Positions 15,951 to 23,932 of a stretch of DNA of 64,000 nt are shown here, piece by piece. Origin of the DNA: Actinacidiphila yeochonensis CN732 (GTDB lineage: Bacteria > Actinomycetota > Actinomycetes > Streptomycetales > Streptomycetaceae); the NCBI RefSeq assembly GCF_000745345.1, contig NZ_JQNR01000005.1, positions 1,054,001-1,118,000 on the forward strand, written 5' to 3'. The position numbers and the translations under genes are program-made. The notes beneath the pieces were generated by a model. It was not told the DNA's origin and ran no database searches. It saw nothing but the letters and a program-made list of their open reading frames with translations. Every line of letters begins with the position of its first letter. Positions within the stretch are counted from its first letter, which is position 1.

Positions 15951-18713
15951 TCACTGGGTGGCGGCGTTCCCGCCGTTGCCCTTCGTTCCACCCGCGCCGT
16001 TGTTGCCCCCGCCGCCGCCCGCGCCGTTGCCGGGCCCGGTGGTCGGGGTGGTCGTCGGTGTCGGGGGTGCGGTCGTCGGGCAGCTGAAGATCGTGCACAT
16101 CTGGGTGGGCGGGGTGTAGGTGGGCGTCGGGCTCGTCGTCTCGGTCGGCGGAGTGGCCGGCGCTGTCGTGGTGGTCGCCGGCGGCGTCGTGGCGGTCGGC
16201 GGCGTGGTCGGCGCGGTCGGCGTCGGGCTCATGGTGTTGGTCGGCTTCGGCGCCGGGGCACCGGGCTCGTTCTGCGCCGTGCCGATCGAGGTGGCCTTGG
16301 GGAAGCCGGGGTCGGGCTTGCCGTTCAGGGCGACCTTCATGTAGTCGGTCCAGATGGTGGCGGGAAGGGCACCACCGTGGACGGACGTGGTGCCGCCGGT
16401 GCCGGCCATGGGCAGCAGGCCGTGCTGCTTCGGGTCCTCACGGAACATCACCACGGAGGTCGCCAGCTGCTGGGTGTAGCCGACGAACCAGGCGGACCGG
16501 GTGCCGCCGGGGCTGTCGGTGGTGCCCGTCTTGCCGGCCGCGTCGCGCTTCAGGGCCAGGGCCGCGGTACCGGTGCCCTTCTTCACCACGTCCTGGAGCA
16601 CGCTGGTCACGTTGTTGGCCACGTCCGGCGGGAAGACCTGCTTCGGCTTGGGCTGGGTGAAGCCGGCCACGTCGGCGCCGTCGTGCTCGACCCGGGTCAC
16701 CGAGTACGGGTCGACCGCCTTGCCGGAGTCGGCGAACGTCGAGTACGCGTCGGCCATCCGGATCGGGCTGGGCGTCGAGGTTCCGATGGAGAACGACGGG
16801 ACCAGCGACTCCATGCTGGAGGGGAGCAGTCCGGCCTTCTCCGCGGTGTCCCGCACCTTCGGCAGTCCGACGTCCTCGCCGAGCTGCACGAACGGGCTGT
16901 TGATCGAGTCCTCCATCGACTCCCGCAGCGGGATGAAGCCGCGGTCGATGCTGTCCTCGTTCTTCTGTTTGAAGGGGCTGTTGGTCTTGTCCAGCACGAC
17001 GTTGCCGTTGTGGTCCTTGATGACCAGCTCGTCGTCGGCGTTGTACTTGCTGTCCGGGGTGATCGGCTTCCCGTTGCTGTGGTTGGTGCCGTACATCATC
17101 GCGGCGGTCAGCACGAACGGCTTGAAGGTCGATCCGACGGGGACACCGGAGGTGTCGGCGTTGTTGTTGAACTGCCCGTGCTCGTAGCCCTCGCCGCCGT
17201 AGATGGCGACGATCGCGCCGTCGCCCGGCACCACGGAGGCCGCGCCGAACTGGACGTTGGTGTCCGCGTCCGAGCCTCCGAAGTCCTTGGTGTCGTCACC
17301 GAGGTACTTGTGGGTGCCGCCGGGTTTGATGTTCTGCTTGCGTACGGTGTCAACCGCCTTCTGGAGGGCGTTGACGTCGGCCTTCTTGAAGGTCGTGTAG
17401 ATCTGGTAGCCGCCGAGGGCCAGGTCCTGCTCGGTGATCTTCGGGCTGGAGTGCTGCTCGACGTACTGGTTGGCGGTCGACACCAGGTAGCTGATCTGGC
17501 CGGTCATGCCCGTCTGCGCCTTCAGCCCCTGCGGCATCGGGTAGGTGGTCCACTTGGCCCGCTCCTGCGCGGTCATGTGGCCGTACTTGACCTCCTGGTC
17601 CAGGATCCAGCTCCAGCGCGCCTTGGAGTTCGCGGTGTTGCTCGCCGCGGTGGCCTGGGGGTCCAGGTCGGTGTGGCCTATCGGGTCGAAGTACGTCGGG
17701 CCCTTGAGCAGGGCCGCGAGGAAGGCGCACTGGCTGGGGTTGAGCTGCTCGGCGTCCACCCCGTAGTAGGTCTGCGCCGCGGCCTGGAGCCCGTAGGCGC
17801 CGCGGCCGAAGTAGGAGGTGTTGAGGTAGCCGGTGATGATGTCGTCTTTGCTGACCTTCGCGCCGACCTTGACGGAGATGAAGAGCTCTTTGAACTTGCG
17901 GCTGATCGTCTGCGACTGGTCCAGCATCGAGTTCTTCACGTACTGCTGGGTGATGGTCGAGCCGCCCTGGGTCTCACCGCCCCGGGCCATGTTGTAGAGC
18001 GCGCGGGCGATGCCCTGCGGGTCGACGCCCTTGTCGGTCTCGAACGTCTTGTTCTCCGCCGAGATCACCGCCCAGCGCATCGCCGCCGGGATCTGGGCGT
18101 ACGTGATGTTCTGCCGGTTGACCTGCGCCCCGCCGGCGGCCACCATGCGCGAGCCGTCGGACCAGTAGTAGACGTTGTTCTGCGCGGTGGCGATCTTGTT
18201 CTCGTTGGGGACGTCCACCATCGCGTAGGCGATGCCGGCGATGCCGACGAGGGTGCCCACGAAGCCGATGAACACCGCGGTCACCTGGCGCCAGGAGGGC
18301 ATCCAGCGCTGCCAGCCCTCCTTGCCGAAGCGCGGGTAGTCGATGAACCGCCGCTTGCCGGGCCGACGCCCAGCGCGCCCGTCCGGGCCCGCTCCGCCGG
18401 GACCGGTGCCCGCTCCGCCGTTCCGTCGCCGTCCGCCGCCCCGGCCCTGGGCGGCACGGCGGGCGGCGGCGCGGCCCTCGTACGGCTCCGCGCGGCGGCC
18501 GGAGGGAGGACCCGTCCGATGGCTCTCGGACGAGGTTCCCGGGCCGTCGGCCCTGCCCTCCGGGCGGCGGCCCATGGCGGACCCGTCGTCCGGAGGGCCT
18601 CCGGCTGCTCGCCGTCCACCGGGGGGAGGGGTGGACGGCTGCTGTCCTCCGCGCCGGGCGGCAGCACGGCCGCCGGACGGCGACTGCGGCGGCTTGCGAC
18701 GGTGCTCGCTCAT
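15951..18713 (-). CDS. class A penicillin-binding protein (bifunctional)
   Basis: A 920-residue protein starting MSEHRRKPPQSPSGGR. It polymerises glycan strands and cross-links peptides outside the membrane. After an Arg/Pro-rich cytoplasmic tail of about 130 residues and one membrane helix (VTAVFIGFVGTLVGIAGIAY), the transglycosylase domain has the catalytic Glu in AVISAENKTF near 220 and GGSTITQQYVKN. The transpeptidase domain has SxxK (STFK) near 530, SxN (SIN) near 606 and KTG (AAGKTGTTD) near 728. A C-terminal tail of about 130 residues is rich in Pro and Thr with a Cys pair. It is divergent from the PadR gene. Confidence 0.93.
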   Translation of the reverse strand: MSEHRRKPPQSPSGGRAAARRGGQQPSTPPPGGRRAAGGPPDDGSAMGRRPEGRADGPGTSSESHRTGPPSGRRAEPYEGRAAARRAAQGRGGGRRRNGGAGTGPGGAGPDGRAGRRPGKRRFIDYPRFGKEGWQRWMPSWRQVTAVFIGFVGTLVGIAGIAYAMVDVPNENKIATAQNNVYYWSDGSRMVAAGGAQVNRQNITYAQIPAAMRWAVISAENKTFETDKGVDPQGIARALYNMARGGETQGGSTITQQYVKNSMLDQSQTISRKFKELFISVKVGAKVSKDDIITGYLNTSYFGRGAYGLQAAAQTYYGVDAEQLNPSQCAFLAALLKGPTYFDPIGHTDLDPQATAASNTANSKARWSWILDQEVKYGHMTAQERAKWTTYPMPQGLKAQTGMTGQISYLVSTANQYVEQHSSPKITEQDLALGGYQIYTTFKKADVNALQKAVDTVRKQNIKPGGTHKYLGDDTKDFGGSDADTNVQFGAASVVPGDGAIVAIYGGEGYEHGQFNNNADTSGVPVGSTFKPFVLTAAMMYGTNHSNGKPITPDSKYNADDELVIKDHNGNVVLDKTNSPFKQKNEDSIDRGFIPLRESMEDSINSPFVQLGEDVGLPKVRDTAEKAGLLPSSMESLVPSFSIGTSTPSPIRMADAYSTFADSGKAVDPYSVTRVEHDGADVAGFTQPKPKQVFPPDVANNVTSVLQDVVKKGTGTAALALKRDAAGKTGTTDSPGGTRSAWFVGYTQQLATSVVMFREDPKQHGLLPMAGTGGTTSVHGGALPATIWTDYMKVALNGKPDPGFPKATSIGTAQNEPGAPAPKPTNTMSPTPTAPTTPPTATTPPATTTTAPATPPTETTSPTPTYTPPTQMCTIFSCPTTAPPTPTTTPTTGPGNGAGGGGGNNGAGGTKGNGGNAATQ

Positions 18714-18997
18714 TGAACAGCTACTCCTCGACAGGCGGGCTTGCCTGCAGGCATCGATGACATTGCGGTCGGGCCCCCCTGAGCGCGGCCGCCTAGGGCC
18801 GCACCGCACCATGGATCATGACGCACCCCGGCGCTCCGGGGTTCCCGTGCGCTGCTTGGCGAACAGAGTACGCAGGGCCAAAATCCTCCGAAGGCCAATA
18901 TCGGGCGCAAATCGGACGGTTGGCCGTTCACAGGTTGTCGGATGTGACACCGCTCACCGCGGCTCGCCTTGCACGATGTCTCGGCACGTTCTATCGT

Positions 18998-19024
18998 CCT
19001 GATGTATCGGCTCGATACATCAGG
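18998..19024. promoter_or_regulatory. 27-bp palindromic operator upstream of padR
   Basis: CCTGATGTATCG and CGATACATCAGG are perfect 12-bp arms around GCT. The ATGT...ACAT core is characteristic of PadR-family operators. It ends 29 bases before the likely padR start, so autorepression and control of ino1 downstream are plausible. Confidence 0.75.
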
Positions 19025-19053
19025 TTGAGACAGCGATGACGAGGGGACCAGGG

Positions 19054-19692
19054 TTGAGCAAACGCTCGGGAATCCTCGAGTTCGCCATACTCGGCCTGCT
19101 GCGCGAGTCGCCGATGCACGGCTACGAGTTGCGCAAGCGGCTCAACACCTCACTCGGGGTGTTCCGCGCCTTCAGCTACGGGAGTCTGTACCCCTGCCTG
19201 AAGACGCTGCTCACCCAGGGGTGGCTGACCGAGGAGACGGCGCCGGACAGCGACCCGCTGACCACGCCCCTGTCCGGCCGCAGGGCGAAGATCGTCTACC
19301 GGCTGACGGCCTCGGGCAAGGAGCACTTCGAAGAGCTCCTCGCCCACTCCGGGCCCGACGCCTGGGAGGACGAGCACTTCGCCGCCAGGTTCGCCTTCTT
19401 CGGCCAGACGTCGAAGGACGTCCGGATGCGTGTTCTCGAAGGGCGGCGCAGCCGCCTGGAGGAACGGCTGGAGCGGATGAGCGCCTCCCTGGCGCGAACC
19501 CGCGAGCGGCTGGACGACTACACGCTCGAACTGCAGCGGCACGGCATGGAATCGGTGGAGCGCGAGGTCCGATGGCTCAACGAGCTGATCGAGACCGAGC
19601 GGGCCGGACGGACTGACCGTCCGGGCGCCGAGCGGGACGACGACAACAACCAAGAGAACGGCGGCCGACCCGGGGAACGGGGAACCGCGTGA
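19054..19692 (+). CDS. PadR family transcriptional regulator
   Basis: A 212-residue protein if it starts at the TTG at 19054 ([16 protein letters not shown]); an ATG at 19036 would add six residues. The N-terminal winged helix ([27 protein letters not shown]) is the PadR domain. The second half is a helical PadR_C-type dimerisation region ([20 protein letters not shown]), ending in a polar tail. PadR proteins repress targets until an effector binds. The palindrome just upstream suggests autoregulation. The stop is 23 bases before ino1, so the two are probably one operon. Confidence 0.9.
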   Translation: MSKRSGILEFAILGLLRESPMHGYELRKRLNTSLGVFRAFSYGSLYPCLKTLLTQGWLTEETAPDSDPLTTPLSGRRAKIVYRLTASGKEHFEELLAHSGPDAWEDEHFAARFAFFGQTSKDVRMRVLEGRRSRLEERLERMSASLARTRERLDDYTLELQRHGMESVEREVRWLNELIETERAGRTDRPGAERDDDNNQENGGRPGERGTA

Positions 19693-19715
19693 CGACTTCA
19701 CAAGGAGCAACCGGA

Positions 19716-20798
19716 ATGGGTTCGGTTCGCGTAGCCATCGTGGGCGTTGGCAACTGCGCCACGTCGCTGGTGCAGGGTGTCGAGTACTACAAGGACGCCG
19801 ACCCGGAGGCGAAGGTCCCGGGCCTGATGCACGTGCAGTTCGGCGACTACCACGTCGGTGACGTCGAGTTCGTCGCTGCTTTCGACGTCGACGCGAAGAA
19901 GGTCGGCCTGGACCTCGCGGACGCCATCGGCGCCAGCGAGAACAACACGATCAAGATCGCCGACGTGCCGACCACCGGCGTGACCGTCCAGCGCGGCCAC
20001 ACCCTCGACGGTCTGGGCAAGTACTACCGCGAGACGATCGAGGAGTCCTCCGAGGCCCCGGTCGACGTGGTCCAGATCCTCAAGGACCGCCAGGTCGACG
20101 TCCTCGTCTGCTACCTGCCCGTGGGCTCCGAGGACGCGGCGAAGTTCTACGCCCAGTGCGCCATCGACGCCAAGGTCGCCTTCGTCAACGCCCTCCCGGT
20201 CTTCATCGCCGGCACCAAGGAGTGGGCTGACAAGTTCACCGAGGCCGGTGTCCCGATCGTCGGCGACGACATCAAGTCCCAGGTCGGCGCCACCATCACG
20301 CACCGCGTGATGGCGAAGCTCTTCGAGGACCGCGGTGTGGTCCTGGAGCGCACCATGCAGCTGAACGTCGGCGGCAACATGGACTTCAAGAACATGCTCG
20401 AGCGCGAGCGCCTGGAGTCCAAGAAGATCTCGAAGACGCAGGCCGTCACCTCGCAGATCCCCGACCGCGACCTCGGCGCCAAGAACGTGCACATCGGCCC
20501 GTCCGACTACGTGCAGTGGCTCGACGACCGCAAGTGGGCGTACGTCCGCCTTGAGGGCCGTGCCTTCGGTGACGTCCCGCTGAACCTGGAGTACAAGCTC
20601 GAGGTCTGGGACTCCCCGAACTCCGCCGGTGTCATCATCGACGCCCTGCGCGCCGCGAAGATCGCCAAGGACCGCGGTATCGGCGGCCCGATCCTCTCCG
20701 CCTCCTCGTACTTCATGAAGTCCCCGCCGGTCCAGTACTTCGACGACGAGGCCCGCGAGAACGTCGAGAAGTTCATCCGCGGCGAGGTCGAGCGCTGA
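19716..20798 (+). CDS. ino1: inositol-3-phosphate synthase
   Basis: A 360-residue protein from the ATG at 19716 ([20 protein letters not shown]), behind AAGGAG. It converts glucose 6-phosphate to 1L-myo-inositol 1-phosphate using NAD+, the first step toward mycothiol and inositol lipids in actinobacteria. The NAD-binding start, [34 protein letters not shown] and [12 protein letters not shown] are synthase signatures. The length matches the short bacterial form. It follows the PadR gene closely, suggesting control by that regulator. Confidence 0.95.
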   Translation: MGSVRVAIVGVGNCATSLVQGVEYYKDADPEAKVPGLMHVQFGDYHVGDVEFVAAFDVDAKKVGLDLADAIGASENNTIKIADVPTTGVTVQRGHTLDGLGKYYRETIEESSEAPVDVVQILKDRQVDVLVCYLPVGSEDAAKFYAQCAIDAKVAFVNALPVFIAGTKEWADKFTEAGVPIVGDDIKSQVGATITHRVMAKLFEDRGVVLERTMQLNVGGNMDFKNMLERERLESKKISKTQAVTSQIPDRDLGAKNVHIGPSDYVQWLDDRKWAYVRLEGRAFGDVPLNLEYKLEVWDSPNSAGVIIDALRAAKIAKDRGIGGPILSASSYFMKSPPVQYFDDEARENVEKFIRGEVER

Positions 20799-20802
20799 CC
20801 CC

Positions 20803-20830
20803 GCTGAGGGGTCAGCACTGACCCCTCAGC
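20803..20830 (+). terminator. hairpin after ino1
   Basis: GCTGAGGGGTCA pairs with TGACCCCTCAGC around GCAC, right after the ino1 stop. Confidence 0.75.
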
Positions 20831-20864
20831 GCCGCGCGTCCCCAGGGCGCGCCGTCGCAGCACC

Positions 20865-20901
20865 AGCCGAGGCCCCGGGTCCAGTACCCGGGGCCTCGGC
20901 T
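20865..20901 (+). terminator. second hairpin before the MFS gene
   Basis: AGCCGAGGCCCCGGGT pairs perfectly with ACCCGGGGCCTCGGCT around CCAGT. The 16-bp stem is strong; together with the hairpin at 20803 it should block read-through from ino1. Confidence 0.8.
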
Positions 20902-20920
20902 GTCGTGTGAGGCTAGGCCC

Positions 20921-22222
20921 ATGGGTGTTCTGCGCGACCTGCGCATGCTGCTGCGACTGCCGGACTTCCGGCGGCTGCTGACCGTCCGCCTGCTCTCGCA
21001 GCTCTCCGACGGTGTCTTCCAGGTCGCACTGGCCGCCTATGTGGTCTTCTCGCCCGAGAAGCAGGCGTCACCGGGGGCCGTCGCCTCGGCGCTGGCCGTA
21101 CTGCTGCTGCCCTACTCGCTGCTCGGCCCGTTCACCGGGGTGCTCCTCGACCGGTGGCGCCGCCGCCAGGTCCTGCTGGTGTGCAACCTGCTGCGGGCCG
21201 TGCTCTGCTGCGGAACCGCCGCCCTGGTTCTCCTCCAGGTGCCGGACTGGCTCTTCTACCTCGCCGCCCTCTGCGTCACCGGGGTGAACCGCTTCGTGCT
21301 CGCCGGGCTGTCGGCGGCGCTTCCTCGCGTGGTGGACGAGCGGCACCTGGTCACCGCCAACGCGCTCTCCCCCACCGCCGGCACCCTTGCCGCGACCGTG
21401 GGTGGCGGAGCGGCCTTCGTGGTGCATCTCTTCCACGCCCCGGGCGCCGGAGCCGACGCCGCCACCGTGCTGCTGGGTGCCGGCCTCTACCTCTGCGCCG
21501 GCCTCTCGGCACTCACCCTCAGCCCCGGCCTGCTGGGGCCGGACGATCTGCCCGACCGGCCGCGGGTGGGCGCGGAGGTACTCGCCACCGTCCGCGGTCT
21601 GGCAGCCGGGATACACCACCTCGGGCAGCGGCCGACCGCACGGCAGGCGCTCACCGCCATGACGGCGATGCGCTTCTGCTACGGCGCCCTCACGGTCACC
21701 CTGCTCGTGCTCTGCCGCTACGCGTGGTCCGACCCGACCGACAGCGACGCCGGGCTGGGGCTGCTGGGATTGGCGCTGGGGCTGTCGGCGGCCGGATTCC
21801 TCGCCGCCGCGCTGGTCACTCCCTGGGCGACAGACCGTCTCGGCACGGCGGGCTGGACCACCGTCTGCGCGGCCGGCTCCGCCGTACTGCTGCCGCCGCT
21901 GGGGCTTCCCTTCACCCCGGTGCCGATGATGGCCGCCGCCTTCGTGCTCGGCGTCACCGTGCAGGGCGCGAAGATCGCCACCGACACGGTCGTGCAGACC
22001 CACGTCGACGACCACTACCGCGGCCGGGTCTTCTCGCTCTACGACGTCTTCTTCAACGTTTCCTACGTCGGAGCCGCAGCCCTGGCGGCACTGGTGCTAC
22101 CCGCCGACGGGCGCTCCCCGGTCCTGGTGATCGCCCTCGCGGCGATCTACGCCGTGGTGGCCTTCACCATGTTCCACGTGGAACGTCCCGCCCTGTTCCA
22201 CGTGGAACAGGAAGAGGGCTGA
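20921..22222 (+). CDS. MFS transporter
   Basis: A 433-residue membrane protein with about twelve helices (LAVLLLPYSLLGPFTGVLLDR carries the conserved loop after helix 2). It resembles the drug-exporter or MFS_1 type; the substrate is unknown. Its C-terminus is unusual: the last residues read FHVERPALFHVEQEEG because two parS-type sites (22171 and 22195) are translated as FHVE. A third site lies just past the stop. The parS sites therefore shape the cytoplasmic tail. Confidence 0.85.
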   Translation: MGVLRDLRMLLRLPDFRRLLTVRLLSQLSDGVFQVALAAYVVFSPEKQASPGAVASALAVLLLPYSLLGPFTGVLLDRWRRRQVLLVCNLLRAVLCCGTAALVLLQVPDWLFYLAALCVTGVNRFVLAGLSAALPRVVDERHLVTANALSPTAGTLAATVGGGAAFVVHLFHAPGAGADAATVLLGAGLYLCAGLSALTLSPGLLGPDDLPDRPRVGAEVLATVRGLAAGIHHLGQRPTARQALTAMTAMRFCYGALTVTLLVLCRYAWSDPTDSDAGLGLLGLALGLSAAGFLAAALVTPWATDRLGTAGWTTVCAAGSAVLLPPLGLPFTPVPMMAAAFVLGVTVQGAKIATDTVVQTHVDDHYRGRVFSLYDVFFNVSYVGAAALAALVLPADGRSPVLVIALAAIYAVVAFTMFHVERPALFHVEQEEG

Positions 22223-22255
22223 ACCCGCGCCCGTGTTCCACGTGGAACACGGGCG
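22171..22255. other. parS: cluster of three parS-type sites
   Basis: GTTCCACGTGGAAC occurs at 22171-22184, 22195-22208 and 22235-22248. The first two lie in the MFS coding sequence. The third is in the gap and is part of a 28-bp perfect palindrome at 22228-22255. Start-to-start spacings are 24 and 40 bases. Confidence 0.8.
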
Positions 22256-22312
22256 GAACGGTCCGCTCAGAGGGCGCACCGAAGGCGCTCAGGCCCGGAA
22301 TACCGAAGGGGC

Positions 22313-23743
22313 TCAGCCCTGGGCGGCCTGCCACTCCCTGAGCGCGGCCACCGCCTCGTCGTGCTCCATGGGGCCGTTCTCCAGCCGCAGCTCCAGCAGG
22401 TGCTGGTAGGCGCGGCCGACCAGCGGGCCCGGCGGCACCCCCAGGATCTCCATGATCTGGTTGCCGTCGAGGTCCGGTCGGATCGCGTCCAGCTCCTCCT
22501 GCTCCATGAGCGCCGCGATCCGCTCCTCCAGGCCGTCGTAGGTGCGCGAGAGCGCCGCGGCCTTCCGCTTGTTGCGGGTGGTGCAGTCCGACCGGGTCAG
22601 CTTGTGCAGCTGCTCCAGCAGCGGCCCGGCGTCCCGGACGTACCGCCGCACCGCGGAGTCCGTCCACTCGCCGCTGCCGTAGCCGTGGAAGCGCAGGTGC
22701 AGCTCCACCAGCCTGGCGACGTCCTTGATCTGGTCGTTGGGGTACTTCAGCTGCGTCATCCGCGCCTTGACCAGCTTCGCGCCCACCACCTCGTGGTGGT
22801 GGAAGGACACCCGGCCGTCGGACTCGAAGCGGCGGGTCTTCGGCTTGCCGATGTCGTGCAGCAGCGCCGCCAGCCGCAGGGTCAGGTCGGGCCCGTCGGT
22901 CTCCAGGTCGATCGCCTGCTCCAGCACCGTGAGCGTGTGCTCGTAGACGTCCTTGTGGCGGAAGTGCTCGTCCCGCTCCAGCCGCAGGGCCGACAGCTCC
23001 GGCAGCACCCGGTCGGCGAGCCCCGTGTCGACCAGCAGCCGCAGCCCCTTGCGGGGATGGTCGGAAAGGAGCAGCTTGTTCAGTTCGTCACGGACCCGCT
23101 CGGCGGAGACGATGGAGATCCGGTCCGCCATCTCCGTCATGGCGGTGACCACCTCCGGCGCCACCTCGAAGTCCAGCTGCGCGGCGAACCGGGCGGCCCG
23201 CATCATCCGCAGGGGATCGTCGGAGAAGGACGCCTCCGGCGTGCCCGGCGTGCGCAGCACGCGCGCCGCCAGGTCGTCCAGGCCGCGGTAGGGGTCGACG
23301 AACTCGACCTCGGGGAGCGCCACCGCCATGGCGTTGACGGTGAAGTCCCGGCGGAGCAGGTCCTCCTCGATGGTGTCGCCGTAGGACACCTCCGGCTTGC
23401 GGGAGGAGCGGTCGTACACCTCGGAGCGGTAGGTGGTCACCTCGATCTGGAAGCTCTTGCCCTCCGGGGTGTCCTTTCGGGCACCGACCGTGCCGAAGGC
23501 GATGCCGACCTCCCACAGGGCGTCCGCCCACGGCCTCAGCACGGCCAGCACCTGCTCCGGCCGGGCGTCCGTGGTGAAGTCCAGGTCGTGGCCGAGGCGG
23601 CCCAGCAGCGTGTCCCGCACCGAGCCGCCGACGAGGGCGAGCCGGTGCCCGGCGGCGCTGAAGAGCCGACCGAGGTCTTCGGCCACCGGCTCGATCCGGT
23701 GGTGGGCCTGCGGGGTCTGGGCGGCATTGGTGGGATTCGGCAC
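22313..23743 (-). CDS. cca: CCA-adding tRNA nucleotidyltransferase
   Basis: A 476-residue protein from a GTG at 23741-23743 (VPNPTNAAQTPQAHHR); the longer upstream frame lacks family similarity. It repairs or adds the 3'-CCA of tRNAs. The nucleotidyltransferase motif GGSVRDTLLGRLGHDLDF has the metal-binding DLD. An RRDFTVNAMA motif follows, and an HD phosphohydrolase-type domain (RLAALLHDIGKPKTRRF) lies near 290. It is divergent from the DUF6049-type gene. The murJ-linked position is common in actinobacteria. Confidence 0.92.
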   Translation of the reverse strand: MPNPTNAAQTPQAHHRIEPVAEDLGRLFSAAGHRLALVGGSVRDTLLGRLGHDLDFTTDARPEQVLAVLRPWADALWEVGIAFGTVGARKDTPEGKSFQIEVTTYRSEVYDRSSRKPEVSYGDTIEEDLLRRDFTVNAMAVALPEVEFVDPYRGLDDLAARVLRTPGTPEASFSDDPLRMMRAARFAAQLDFEVAPEVVTAMTEMADRISIVSAERVRDELNKLLLSDHPRKGLRLLVDTGLADRVLPELSALRLERDEHFRHKDVYEHTLTVLEQAIDLETDGPDLTLRLAALLHDIGKPKTRRFESDGRVSFHHHEVVGAKLVKARMTQLKYPNDQIKDVARLVELHLRFHGYGSGEWTDSAVRRYVRDAGPLLEQLHKLTRSDCTTRNKRKAAALSRTYDGLEERIAALMEQEELDAIRPDLDGNQIMEILGVPPGPLVGRAYQHLLELRLENGPMEHDEAVAALREWQAAQG

Positions 23744-23932
23744 AACGTCAAAGAGTACGGGTCCCGGGCACCCCCGCGCTGCCACGTATGACGCGGGTGC
23801 CGGCCGCGGCTGCCCGGCCCCCGCTGCCATGACTCCGTGGCACGCCGGCACAGTGCCGATCGTTACCATGCCACCACGCACATCCGTGGAAACGAACGAC
23901 CGGCACACGACCAACGAGGGACGGGCGAACGC

